64,000 nucleotides of DNA from Mycobacterium sp. UM_WGJ (lineage in GTDB: Bacteria; Actinomycetota; Actinomycetes; Mycobacteriales; Mycobacteriaceae), in assembly GCF_000455125.1 (NCBI RefSeq), contig NZ_AUWR01000011.1, positions 62,001 through 126,000 on the forward strand. The letters run 5' to 3'. Under the pieces are notes generated by a model. That model did no database searches and was not told where the DNA came from. It saw only the letters and a program-made list of their open reading frames with translations. This document shows, one piece after another, positions 44,563 to 54,356 of this stretch (positions are counted from its first letter, which is position 1; each line of letters starts with the position of its first letter). The position numbers and the translations under genes were made by a program.

Positions 44563-44938
44563 CCCAGACCAACGTGTTGTGCGTCGTCACACCGTCGTTG
44601 GTGGTGGTCGCCGACAGCGTCAGCCGGTCGCCCTCGACGCGTGCCTGCCGCAACTGCGGGCTCGCCAGCAGCTCCGGCAGCATCGAGACACTGACGTCGT
44701 GATGCACGGTCGCGGTGTCCTCGTCGACCCGGAAGCGGCCGCAGTAGGCGATGTAGGTGGGTGGCGTCGCGTCGGCGCTGCCGGTCAGTTGAGCCGACAT
44801 ATAGCCGTCGGCGGTGTAGAGGATCAGACCGCGCGGCGCCGTGCCCAACGGGTGTGACACCGCGCCGGTGCCGGCGTCGACCGAATCAAACGACGCCAAC
44901 TCCCAGCCGCCCAGCAGTGCCTCGCGCAGAGTGCTCAT
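44549..44938 (-). CDS. Lipocalin-like domain protein
   Basis: A 129-residue protein matching the small Lipocalin_5-type domain: LLGGWELASFDSVDAGTGAV, GLILYTADGYMSAQLTGS and YCGRFRVDEDTATVHHDVSV. These proteins form a small beta-barrel and are often encoded with acyl-CoA enzymes; function unknown. Its ATG overlaps the TGA of the carboxyltransferase by one base, so they are co-translated. Its 3' end overlaps the convergent quinone reductase by 14 bases. Confidence 0.72.
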   Translation of the reverse strand: MSTLREALLGGWELASFDSVDAGTGAVSHPLGTAPRGLILYTADGYMSAQLTGSADATPPTYIAYCGRFRVDEDTATVHHDVSVSMLPELLASPQLRQARVEGDRLTLSATTTNDGVTTHNTLVWVRRR

Positions 44939-46428
44939 CAGGGCATGATGACGGTTCGGGTCACCGGCTCGGCGGCGGCCTGGCGGCTGCGCAGCCCGCG
45001 CTGCAGGGCGGACAGCAACGCGTCGCGGGTCTCGCGGGGATCGATGAGCTCGTCGAAGCCGAGTTGCTGGGCCGAGTGATACGACGCCTGCAGTTCGGTG
45101 TCGCGCAGTTTGGCGGCCAGATCTTCCCCGGCGTGCGACGCCGCGCTGAGCGCGGCCGCACTCATCGCGCCCATCGTCGCCCCGGGGTAGGCGAATGTCG
45201 CCACCTGGGAGTCGAATCCCAGCAGCGACATCACCATGGAACCGAAGCCGTAGGCCTTGCGCAGCGTCAGATGCAGTTTCACGGTGGAGGCCGCGGTCTG
45301 GGCGGCGAACATCCGGGCGCCGGCGCGCAACACCCCGGCTCGCTCGGAGCGGCTGCCGGGCAGCATGCCGGGATTGTCGGCCAAGAACACGATCGGCAGG
45401 TGGAACGAATCGGCGACCATGATGAAGTGCGCCGCCTTGTCTGCGGCGTCGGTGTCGATCGAGCCGGCCAGCACCTGCGGCTGGTTGGCCACCACCGCGA
45501 CCGGGTGCCCGCCGAGGTGGGCCAGTGCGCAGATGATCGCCCGACCGAATCGCGGCTGTACCTCGAACCAGTCGGGCCGGTCGAAGACGACGTCGAGCAC
45601 CGACCGCATGTCGTAGACCCGGCGGTTGTCCCGCGACACGATGTCGAGCAGCTCGGGAGTGGGCCGCGGTTGTGCGGCCGCGTCCGGCGTCAGCGCGGTG
45701 GGGTAGGACCACGCGCTGGACGGGAAGTAGGACAGATACCGGCGGATGTCGTCGAGCACGGTCTCGTCGTCGGCGCCGAAGTTGTGCACCACACCGCTGG
45801 TCAGTGCGACCTCGGGACCGCCGAGGTCCTCCTTGGAGATGTCTTCGCCGGTGGATTCTTTGACCACCGGCGGGCCGGCCGTGAAGATCGCGCCGTGCGG
45901 GCTCATGATCCGGAAGTCGCAGACCGGACCGACCAGGGCGCCGTGCCCGGCCGAGGGGCCCATCACCGCGGCGACGGTCGGCACCTTGCCCGAGCATTGC
46001 GCCTGGGCCAGCAGGTCGGTCGGGGTGCGCCCGTAATGTTCGCCGGTGGGGCGGAATCCGGCACCCTCCAACAGCATTACCAGCGGGATCTTGTCGCGCA
46101 GCGCCAGCTCGGCGATCCGGTAGCGCTTGGCGTTGCCGCCGGGACCGATGCTGCCCGCCAGCGTGGTGAAATCCTCGGCGCCCACCATCACCGGGGAGCC
46201 GTCGATCAACCCCGAGCCGACCACGATGCCGTCGGCGGCGATCGGCCCGCCGACCATGGTGCCCAGTTCGCGGAAGCTGCCCGGGTCCAGTAGGTGCCCG
46301 ATTCGGGCGCGCGCGTCGAGCTTGCCCTTGCCGTGGTGTTTGGCCACTCGCTCGGGACCGCCCATGGCCCAGGTGTGTTGGCGCCGCCGGTCGAGGTCCT
46401 CCAGAGTCTCCTGCCAGCCGTTCGTCAT
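44938..46428 (-). CDS. Acyl-CoA carboxylase beta (carboxyltransferase) subunit
   Basis: A 496-residue carboxyltransferase with the crotonase-like N- and C-domains: RRRQHTWAMGGPERVAKHHG, KRYRIAELALRDKIPLVMLL, GPSAGHGALVGPVCDFRIM, then VAVVANQPQVLAGSIDTDAA and FLADNPGMLPGSRSERAGVL and PGATMGAMSAAALSAA. AccD-type proteins transfer carboxyl from biotin to an acyl-CoA. No biotin carboxylase/carrier subunit is in the window, so it must borrow one or act differently. Promoter TATGGT with GAGG before the ATG. Divergent from the second kinase gene. Confidence 0.85.
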   Translation of the reverse strand: MTNGWQETLEDLDRRRQHTWAMGGPERVAKHHGKGKLDARARIGHLLDPGSFRELGTMVGGPIAADGIVVGSGLIDGSPVMVGAEDFTTLAGSIGPGGNAKRYRIAELALRDKIPLVMLLEGAGFRPTGEHYGRTPTDLLAQAQCSGKVPTVAAVMGPSAGHGALVGPVCDFRIMSPHGAIFTAGPPVVKESTGEDISKEDLGGPEVALTSGVVHNFGADDETVLDDIRRYLSYFPSSAWSYPTALTPDAAAQPRPTPELLDIVSRDNRRVYDMRSVLDVVFDRPDWFEVQPRFGRAIICALAHLGGHPVAVVANQPQVLAGSIDTDAADKAAHFIMVADSFHLPIVFLADNPGMLPGSRSERAGVLRAGARMFAAQTAASTVKLHLTLRKAYGFGSMVMSLLGFDSQVATFAYPGATMGAMSAAALSAASHAGEDLAAKLRDTELQASYHSAQQLGFDELIDPRETRDALLSALQRGLRSRQAAAEPVTRTVIMP

Positions 46429-46446
46429 CTGCGGCGCCTCATTTCG

Positions 46447-46476
46447 TTGACCATACTGAAATTCTTACTGTAGCGT
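46447..46476. promoter_or_regulatory. Overlapping divergent promoters (carboxyltransferase / kinase)
   Basis: On the plus strand TTGACC (46447-46452) and TAGCGT (46471-46476) form a promoter with an 18-base spacer toward the kinase at 46549. On the minus strand TATGGT (complement of 46450-46455) can serve as the -10 for the carboxyltransferase. The two overlap, so polymerase binding in one direction should exclude the other. Confidence 0.45.
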
Positions 46477-46548
46477 CTCCCGGCGTGGGTGGAATTGGCC
46501 GCCCGGACGGGCTTTGACTATGAGTTCCCTTGCGCCGGAGTGCGACCG

Positions 46549-47637
46549 ATGACTTCTGGACGACCGATACCACGCCATCCGCATGACGTGACCAGCCAAT
46601 GGCTGTCGGCCGTGTTGAGCGCCCGCGGCGAAGCGGTCCAGGTGGCTTCGGTCGACGTCACTCCGGTCGGCACCGGCCAGACCGGGGCCACCTACCGGGT
46701 GGCGGCCCGCTACACCGACAACCCGGGCGACTTGCCGGCCAGCTTTGTGATCAAGCTGCCGGCCGGCGACGACGCCGTCCGCGATCGCGTCGTTCTGGGC
46801 TATCGCAGTGAGTGCGCTTTCTATCGCGACGTGGCCGACGGCGTCAAGGTTCCGATACCGCAGTGCTTCCACTGCGAAATCACCGATGACGCAACCGAGT
46901 ACGCCCTGCTGCTCTCCGATCAGGCGCCGGCGGTACAGGGCGATCAGCTCGCCGGTTGCGGTGAACGCCAGGCCCGGTTGGCGGTGGCCGCCCTGGCCGG
47001 GCTGCATGCGCCCACCTGGTGCGACCAGCGTTGGCTGACGTTCTCCGGCCTGGCCATGACCCAACTGGACGAGGCCGGTGCCAAGGGCATGGGCGACATC
47101 GCCCGGATGTGCGCCGAGACGACCGTGCAGCGGCTCGGTGCCCAGCTCGGCGACGCCGACTGTGCGACGTTGACCGCGGCGCTGGACCTGATCACCCCGT
47201 GGGTGTCGGCGCCGCTGGGCCGGTTCGCGTTGATCCACGGCGACTATCGGCTGGACAACATGCTGTTCAGCCCCGCCGGGGACCAGGTCTGGGTGGTGGA
47301 TTGGCAGACGCTGGGTGTCGGACTGCCGGCCCGCGACCTGGCATTCTTCACCGGCACCAGCTTGGCGCCCGAGCTGCGCAAAGAGATCGAAGCCGACCTG
47401 GTCACCGAGTATCACAACGCGCTGCTGAGCCACGGCGTCCGCGAGTATGACCGGGAAACCTGTTGGCAGGACTACCGGTTCGGTGCGCTGCAGGTACCGC
47501 TGATCTGCGCGCTCGGGTTGGTGTTCGCGACCGATACGGATCGCGGTGACGACATGTTCGTCACCATGCTGCAGCGCGGATGTCAGGCCATCCGCGATCT
47601 GGGCACGCTGGAGCTGGTGGGCGAGCTGGCCGGCTGA
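46549..47637 (+). CDS. Phosphotransferase of the APH/CHK (ecdysteroid kinase-like) group
   Basis: A 362-residue kinase-fold protein. The glycine-rich start is GTGQTGATYRVAARYTD, the invariant Lys lies in SFVIKLPAGD, the catalytic loop is HGDYRLDNMLFSP and the metal site is VVDWQTLGVGLPARDLAFF. It differs from the kinase at 39856 and resembles CHK kinases acting on hydroxylated lipids such as steroids. ATG 46549 with GGAG upstream. The crotonase gene follows after 38 bases. Confidence 0.78.
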   Translation: MTSGRPIPRHPHDVTSQWLSAVLSARGEAVQVASVDVTPVGTGQTGATYRVAARYTDNPGDLPASFVIKLPAGDDAVRDRVVLGYRSECAFYRDVADGVKVPIPQCFHCEITDDATEYALLLSDQAPAVQGDQLAGCGERQARLAVAALAGLHAPTWCDQRWLTFSGLAMTQLDEAGAKGMGDIARMCAETTVQRLGAQLGDADCATLTAALDLITPWVSAPLGRFALIHGDYRLDNMLFSPAGDQVWVVDWQTLGVGLPARDLAFFTGTSLAPELRKEIEADLVTEYHNALLSHGVREYDRETCWQDYRFGALQVPLICALGLVFATDTDRGDDMFVTMLQRGCQAIRDLGTLELVGELAG

Positions 47638-47675
47638 GCCCGGTCATCCACGCCGAGGAAGGGGAGTCGGATCTG

Positions 47676-48500
47676 ATGGATGCTCACGCGCAGGGGCCGC
47701 GCCCGCCCGAGGGCGATTGGCTCGGAACGCCGTACCTGACGTTTCGGCGAGAGGGTCCGATCGCGGTCTGCACCCTGGATCGACCCGAGGCCCGCAACGC
47801 GATGACGCCGGCCATGTACTTCGGCTTGCGCTATGCAGTGGGCCGAGTCAATCAGGATCCGGAGCTGGCCGGGCTGTTGATCACCGGCACCGCAGACGTG
47901 TTCGCTCCCGGCGGGGACATGGGCGGCGGCGGGGCGGACGACTGGCTCACGTTCGGGGCCGCCCTGGGCATGGACATCACCCCGTTCGACACCCTGCGCA
48001 GCTCGGTCAAGCCGGTGGTCTCCGCGGTCAACGGGCTGTGCCAGGGCGGCGGGTTGCAGATCGCGCTCTGCAGCGACGTCGCCGTGGTCAGCGATCGCGC
48101 CACATTTCGGGTGCCCGAGCTGTTCCGCGGCATCGCCGACACCTACTACAGCCAGATGCTGGCGCGGGTGATCGGGCCGGTCCGCACCCGCGATCTGATG
48201 TTCACCGGCCGCACCTTCGGTGCGCAGGAGGCGCTCGACTGGGGCATGGTGGCACGGGTGGTTCCGCACGAGGAACTGGCCGATGTTGCGCGCGACGTGC
48301 TGGCACAGTGCTGTCGCACCGCGCCGGCCGCACGTGCCGTGGTCAAGTCCAGCCTGGACTCCTACCTCGGTCTGTTCGACCGGATCGGGATGAGCACCAG
48401 CCTGGGGGCGCCGGAGGCCGTCGAAGGGTTCCGCGCCTTCAAAGAGCGCAGGTCACCGACGTGGGTGCATCCCGAACTACGGGTCGACGGTCGGCTATAG
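47676..48500 (+). CDS. Enoyl-CoA hydratase/isomerase family protein
   Basis: A 274-residue crotonase. Oxyanion loops are TADVFAPGGDMGGGGADDW and VNGLCQGGGLQIALCSDVAV; FRGIADTYYSQMLARVIG covers the region of the catalytic Glu residues, which look substituted, so it may be an isomerase or another crotonase type. ATG 47676 with AAGGGGAG; a longer frame overlaps the kinase gene and is unlikely. It shares the operon with the CHK-like kinase. Confidence 0.82.
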   Translation: MDAHAQGPRPPEGDWLGTPYLTFRREGPIAVCTLDRPEARNAMTPAMYFGLRYAVGRVNQDPELAGLLITGTADVFAPGGDMGGGGADDWLTFGAALGMDITPFDTLRSSVKPVVSAVNGLCQGGGLQIALCSDVAVVSDRATFRVPELFRGIADTYYSQMLARVIGPVRTRDLMFTGRTFGAQEALDWGMVARVVPHEELADVARDVLAQCCRTAPAARAVVKSSLDSYLGLFDRIGMSTSLGAPEAVEGFRAFKERRSPTWVHPELRVDGRL

Positions 48501-48505
48501 ATGAT

Positions 48506-48522
48506 TCATTTGCTCCAAATGA
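48506..48522. promoter_or_regulatory. Perfect 17-base palindrome TCATTTG-CTC-CAAATGA
   Basis: Seven-base perfect arms with a three-base centre, 5 bases after the crotonase stop and 93 bases before the first YrbE gene. The 114-base gap is AT-rich, and TAGGAT near 48576-48581 may be a -10. The palindrome suits a repressor site for the YrbE operon. Confidence 0.5.
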
Positions 48523-48614
48523 GAATGGGTGTGCATAAAAATCAGAATCGGGTATCGCGGAATCCACGAATCGGATAGGATTTACGCGCACTGTCCCGGG
48601 AGGAGCCTGTCTAT

Positions 48615-49421
48615 ATGGGGATGAAGGGGCTGATCCGCTGGTCTCCAGAATCGGCGATGGTTCGCCTGGCGGGGCCGATGGAGGCGGTCGGCGGGCTCTT
48701 CACCATGTCGGTGGATGCCGTCAGGTTCTTGTTCAAGCGCCCGTTCCAGGCCCGGGAGTTCATCGAGCAGTCCTGGTTTGTTGCGCGCGTCTCGCTCGCG
48801 CCCACGTTGCTGGTGGCCATTCCCTTCACGGTCCTGGTCAGCTTCATCCTCAACATCCTGCTGCGCGAGCTCGGCGCGGCCGACCTGTCCGGTGCCGGCG
48901 CCGCGTTCGGCGCGGTCACCCAGGTCGGACCGATGGTGACGGTGTTGATCGTGGCGGGGGCCGGTGCCACCGCGATGTGCGCCGACCTGGGGTCGCGCAC
49001 CATCCGCGAAGAGATCGACGCCATGGAGGTGTTGGGTATCAACCCGGTGCAACGGTTGGTGACTCCGCGGATGCTCGCCGCCGGACTGGTGGCGTTGCTG
49101 CTCAACAGCCTCGTGGTGATCATCGGCATTCTCGGTGGCTACGTGTTCTCGGTGTTCGTGCAAGACGTCAACCCGGGCGCGTTCGCGGCGGGCATCACCC
49201 TGCTGACCGGGGTTCCCGAGCTGGTCATCTCCTGCGTCAAGGCGGCGCTGTTCGGGCTGATCGCCGGAATGGTCGCCTGCTACCGCGGTCTGACGATCTC
49301 CGGCGGCGGCGCCAAGGCCGTGGGCAACGCGGTGAACGAAACCGTGGTGTACGCGTTCATGTCGCTGTTCGTGGTCAATGTGGTGGTCACCGCGATCGGC
49401 ATCAAGATGACGGCGCGCTGA
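48615..49421 (+). CDS. YrbE/MlaE-type ABC permease, first subunit
   Basis: A 268-residue MlaE-like permease, the type encoded as yrbEA at the head of mce operons. It has the N-terminal amphipathic part, several membrane helices and the conserved EEIDAMEVLGINPVQRLVTPRM loop that docks to the ATPase. AGGAG precedes the ATG. Unlike mce operons, no mce genes follow the permease pair. The ATPase would be Mkl encoded at 14665. Confidence 0.88.
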   Translation: MGMKGLIRWSPESAMVRLAGPMEAVGGLFTMSVDAVRFLFKRPFQAREFIEQSWFVARVSLAPTLLVAIPFTVLVSFILNILLRELGAADLSGAGAAFGAVTQVGPMVTVLIVAGAGATAMCADLGSRTIREEIDAMEVLGINPVQRLVTPRMLAAGLVALLLNSLVVIIGILGGYVFSVFVQDVNPGAFAAGITLLTGVPELVISCVKAALFGLIAGMVACYRGLTISGGGAKAVGNAVNETVVYAFMSLFVVNVVVTAIGIKMTAR

Positions 49422-49424
49422 GCC

Positions 49425-50279
49425 GTGGCGATTCGTGCGCTGGCCGCTGTCTATCCCGGTGTCACCCGGCAGCTCCGGCGACCGATCGCCGCGATGGGCC
49501 GCATCGGCGACCACACCCTGTTCTACGGCAAGGCGATCGCCACCACACCGTTCGCCTTCGCCCACTACCGCCGCGAGGTCATCCGGCTGATCGCCGAGAT
49601 CAGCATGGGCACCGGCACGCTGGCGATGATCGGCGGCACCGTGGTGATCGTCGGTTTCCTGACCCTGGCGGCCGGCGGCACGCTGGCGGTGCAGGGCTAC
49701 AGCTCGCTCGGCAACATCGGCATCGAGGCCCTGACCGGATTCCTGGCGGCATTCATCAACGTGCGCATCTCGGCGCCGGTGGTCGCCGGGATCGGCCTGG
49801 CCGCCACCTTCGGCGCCGGGGTCACGGCGCAACTGGGCGCCATGCGGATCAACGAGGAGATCGACGCGCTGGAATCGATGGCCATCCGGCCGATCGCCTA
49901 CCTGGTCAGCACCCGTATCGTCGCCGGCCTGGTCGCGATCGTTCCGCTGTACGCCATCGCGGTGATCCTGTCATTTGTCGCCAGTCGCTTCACCACGGTG
50001 TTCTTGTTCGGGCAGTCGGCCGGCCTCTACGACCACTATTTCCGCACGTTCCTCAACCCCATCGACCTGCTGTGGTCATTTCTGCAGGCCTTCTTGATGG
50101 CGATCACCATTTTGTTGATCCATACCTACTTCGGTTATTTCGCCGCCGGTGGTCCGGCCGGAGTCGGCGTCGCGGTGGGCAACGCGGTGCGGACCTCGCT
50201 GATCGTCGTGGTCTCGGTGACGCTGTTGGTCTCACTGTCCGTTTACGGGGCCAGCGGCAACTTCAACCTGGCCGGGTAG
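49425..50279 (+). CDS. YrbE/MlaE-type ABC permease, second subunit
   Basis: A 284-residue YrbEB-like permease. The docking loop is NEEIDALESMAIRPIAYLVS and the C-terminal helices are typical of the family. GTG start 3 bases after the first permease stop. In mce operons six Mce proteins follow; here a B12-dependent mutase follows after 70 bases. The pair may act with Mce proteins encoded elsewhere or as a simpler lipid permease. Confidence 0.88.
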   Translation: MAIRALAAVYPGVTRQLRRPIAAMGRIGDHTLFYGKAIATTPFAFAHYRREVIRLIAEISMGTGTLAMIGGTVVIVGFLTLAAGGTLAVQGYSSLGNIGIEALTGFLAAFINVRISAPVVAGIGLAATFGAGVTAQLGAMRINEEIDALESMAIRPIAYLVSTRIVAGLVAIVPLYAIAVILSFVASRFTTVFLFGQSAGLYDHYFRTFLNPIDLLWSFLQAFLMAITILLIHTYFGYFAAGGPAGVGVAVGNAVRTSLIVVVSVTLLVSLSVYGASGNFNLAG

Positions 50280-50335
50280 CTACCGGTATCTCCCCACGTC
50301 GCGGTAGTGGTATTGGCATTCTCCTTTTTTGCAAG

Positions 50336-50341
50336 TACCGT
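50336..50341 (+). promoter_or_regulatory. -10 box (TACCGT) for a probably leaderless mutase gene
   Basis: TACCGT fits TANNNT and ends 8 bases before the ATG at 50350. No Shine-Dalgarno sequence is seen. It suggests the mutase genes have their own promoter, separate from the YrbE genes. Confidence 0.5.
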
Positions 50342-50349
50342 ATCCAGCG

Positions 50350-51923
<1,574 letters not shown>

Positions 51924-51927
<4 letters not shown>

Positions 51928-52358
51928 TGACTTCTCCGCATTCTTCCTCCGCAGCCGTCCCGGCCCGTGTCCTGGTCGCCAAGCCCGGTCTTGACGGTCA
52001 TGATCGCGGGGCCAAGATCGTCGCCCGGACCCTGCGCGATGCCGGCTTCGAGGTCATCTACACCGGCATCCGGCAGCGCGTGGAGGACATCGTCGCCACC
52101 GCCCTGCAGGAGGACGTGGCGGTGGTGGGGCTGAGCATCCTGTCCGGTGCCCACGTCGCCTTGACCGGGCGCATCGTCGACGCGCTGCGTGCTGCCGACG
52201 GCGGGGACATCGCCGTCGTGGTCGGTGGCACCATCCCGCAGGGCGACGTACCCAAGCTGCTGGAAGCCGGTGCCGCAGCGGTCTTTCCCACCGGAACGCC
52301 TCTGGAAGATCTGGTGACCGGGGTGCGCGAGGTGGTCGAGAAGGCGGAGGCGCGCTAG
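51924..52358 (+). CDS. Cobalamin-binding small subunit of the acyl-CoA mutase
   Basis: A 144-residue B12-binding domain. The lower-ligand motif is PGLDGHDRGAKIVARTL (Asp-x-His-x-x-Gly), followed by VVGLSILSGAHVAL and VVVGGTIPQGD for the nucleotide tail. It overlaps the large subunit gene (ATGA), and the two form a split mutase like ICM/HCM or archaeal MCM. An LLM oxidoreductase gene begins 2 bases after its stop. Confidence 0.92.
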
Positions 52359-52360
52359 CC

Positions 52361-53314
52361 ATGCGACTTGGGGTGATGATCGGCGCCGAACGCGGCGACA
52401 TGGCGCGCAAGGTCGCCAAGCTGATCTCCGACATCGAATGGGCCGACACCGCGGGCCTGGCCACCGCGTGGATGCCGCAGGTGCCCGACGATTTCGACCT
52501 GCTGACCATGGTGGCGCTGATGGCCGCGCACAGCACCCGGATCGAACTCGGCACCGCCGTAGTGCCCTTGCAAGCTCAGCACCCCATCGCTCTTGCCCGC
52601 CAAGCGCTTTCGGTGCACGCCATCTCCGGCGGCCGGCTGGCGCTGGGAGTGGGGCCGTCGCACCATTGGATCATCCGGGACATGCTCGGCCTGCCCTACG
52701 ACAAGCCGGCCGCCTACACCCGCGACTACCTGCAAGTGCTGGGCGCCGCGCTCGCCGGTCCCGGACCGGTGGACGTCGAGAACGACCACTTCACCGTGCA
52801 CAACCCGACCGCCCTGGGCGCCGACACCAAAATGCCGGTCCTGGTGGCCGCGCTCGGTCCGGTGATGTTGCAGATCGCCGGGGAGCACGCCGACGGCACG
52901 TCGTTGTGGATGGCCGACGAGAAAGCGATCGCCGAGCACATCGCCCCGAAGATCAACAAGGCCGCGGCCGATGCGGGCAAACCGCAACCGCGCATCGTGG
53001 CCGGGATCCCGGTCACCCTGTGCGCCAATTCCGAGATCGAGGCCGCCAAGCAGCGCGCCAACCGCATCCTGGCCGAGGCCGAGACCTCGCCGAACTATCA
53101 GCGGCTGCTGGACCGCGGTTCGGCCCGCGATGTCGGTGACCTTTGCGCGGCCGGCGATGAGGAGTCGATCCTGAAGCGGTTCAAGCAGTTCGCCGACGCC
53201 GGAGTGACGGATCTGTCGGTCCGGTTGCTGCCGATCGGCGACACCCGCGATGAGCTGATCGCCTCCAAGTACCGCACCCGCGAGGTGATCGCCGAACTCG
53301 CCAAGGCCGTATAG
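52361..53314 (+). CDS. LLM-class F420-dependent oxidoreductase
   Basis: A 317-residue luciferase-like (beta/alpha)8 flavin/F420 enzyme: EWADTAGLATAWMPQVPDDF, RIELGTAVVPLQAQHPIALA, SGGRLALGVGPSHHWIIRDM and the C-terminal LSVRLLPIGDTRDELIASK. Mycobacteria use many such enzymes with coenzyme F420. In this operon it may oxidise or reduce an acyl-CoA or alcohol linked to the mutase step. Only two bases separate it from the upstream stop, and the CoA-transferase starts directly after its own stop. Confidence 0.85.
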   Translation: MRLGVMIGAERGDMARKVAKLISDIEWADTAGLATAWMPQVPDDFDLLTMVALMAAHSTRIELGTAVVPLQAQHPIALARQALSVHAISGGRLALGVGPSHHWIIRDMLGLPYDKPAAYTRDYLQVLGAALAGPGPVDVENDHFTVHNPTALGADTKMPVLVAALGPVMLQIAGEHADGTSLWMADEKAIAEHIAPKINKAAADAGKPQPRIVAGIPVTLCANSEIEAAKQRANRILAEAETSPNYQRLLDRGSARDVGDLCAAGDEESILKRFKQFADAGVTDLSVRLLPIGDTRDELIASKYRTREVIAELAKAV

Positions 53315-54340
53315 GTGGCCGGACCGCTTGCCGGAATCCGCATCCTCGAAGTGGGGGTGATGCTGGCCGGCCCGTACGCCACCATGCTGCTGGCCGACCT
53401 CGGTGCCGAGGTCATCAAGATCGAACCGCCGGGTGGGGAGATCTCCCGCCAGGTCGGCCCCAGTTACTTCGCCAGCCTCAACCGCAACAAATCCAGCATC
53501 CAGCTGGATTTGGCGTCGGAGGCCGGGCAGGCGAAGCTGGGCGAGCTGGTCGCCGAATCCCATGCGCTGCTGGTGAATATGAAACCGTCGGTAATCAAAC
53601 GGCTCGGGCTCACCTACGACGCACTGTCACGGTTCAACTCGCGGATCGTCTGTGTCGCGCTGACCGGGTTCGGCCTCGACGGCGGCGACGAACCGGCCTT
53701 CGACTACGTGATCCAGGCGGCCACCGGGATCGCCGCGATGACCGGCGACCCCGACGCGCCGCCGACCCTGCCGGGCTACTCCTCGGCCGACAACTCCACC
53801 GGGCTGACGGCGGCACTGGGTCTGTTGGCCCAGATCGTTAGCGGCCGCGGCGGGCAGGTGGAGGTATCGCTGCTGGATGTGATGCTGTCGCAGCTCAACT
53901 ACCGTGCGGCGGCCTACCTCAACGACGGAGTCGAACCCCAGCGTCACCCGCACGGCGCGCATTCGTATTACGTTCCCGCACAGCTCTTCCCGACCGCACA
54001 GGGATATCTGGCCCTGTTCGTCACCCATGACGGGTTCTGGAAGACCTTTGCCGCAGAAGCTGGAATCGACGGCTTCGCCACGATGGCCGAGCGCGCGGCC
54101 TGCCGCGACGAGGTCCTCGCTGTCGTCACCGCAGCGCTGGCCGGCGACACCGCGGCCGGCTGGGAGGCGCGACTGCGTCCCCTGGGCATCCCGGCGGCAG
54201 CGGTGCGCACCCTGCCCGAAGCGCTGCGGGAGCATCCGGAAATGGTGGTCACGGCAGGCGATTTCCGGCTGGTGGGCAGCCCGATCCGGATCGCCGGATA
54301 TGAACCGTCCTACTCACCGCCGCCGGGGTTGGCGGAGTAA
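53315..54340 (+). CDS. Class III CoA-transferase (CaiB/BaiF family)
   Basis: A 341-residue CaiB/BaiF CoA-transferase: LAGIRILEVGVMLAGPYATM, LLADLGAEVIKIEPPGGEIS, SLNRNKSSIQLDL and the likely nucleophile Asp in GYSSADNSTGLTAALGLLAQ. Slightly shorter than the usual 380-400 residues. It starts with GTG immediately after the LLM stop. It could load or unload CoA on the substrate of the mutase. Convergent with the thiolase gene, 16 bases away. Confidence 0.87.
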   Translation: MAGPLAGIRILEVGVMLAGPYATMLLADLGAEVIKIEPPGGEISRQVGPSYFASLNRNKSSIQLDLASEAGQAKLGELVAESHALLVNMKPSVIKRLGLTYDALSRFNSRIVCVALTGFGLDGGDEPAFDYVIQAATGIAAMTGDPDAPPTLPGYSSADNSTGLTAALGLLAQIVSGRGGQVEVSLLDVMLSQLNYRAAAYLNDGVEPQRHPHGAHSYYVPAQLFPTAQGYLALFVTHDGFWKTFAAEAGIDGFATMAERAACRDEVLAVVTAALAGDTAAGWEARLRPLGIPAAAVRTLPEALREHPEMVVTAGDFRLVGSPIRIAGYEPSYSPPPGLAE

Positions 54341-54356
54341 CCGCCCGCCGTCCGGC

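Noticed and set aside
44761-46293. Plus-strand open frame of about 510 codons opposite the carboxyltransferase
   Set aside because: Shadow frame; the minus strand encodes a well-conserved carboxyltransferase.
46453-46471. TACTG repeats in the carboxyltransferase/kinase gap as an operator
   Set aside because: TACTG occurs as a short direct repeat without symmetry; more easily explained by overlapping promoter elements.
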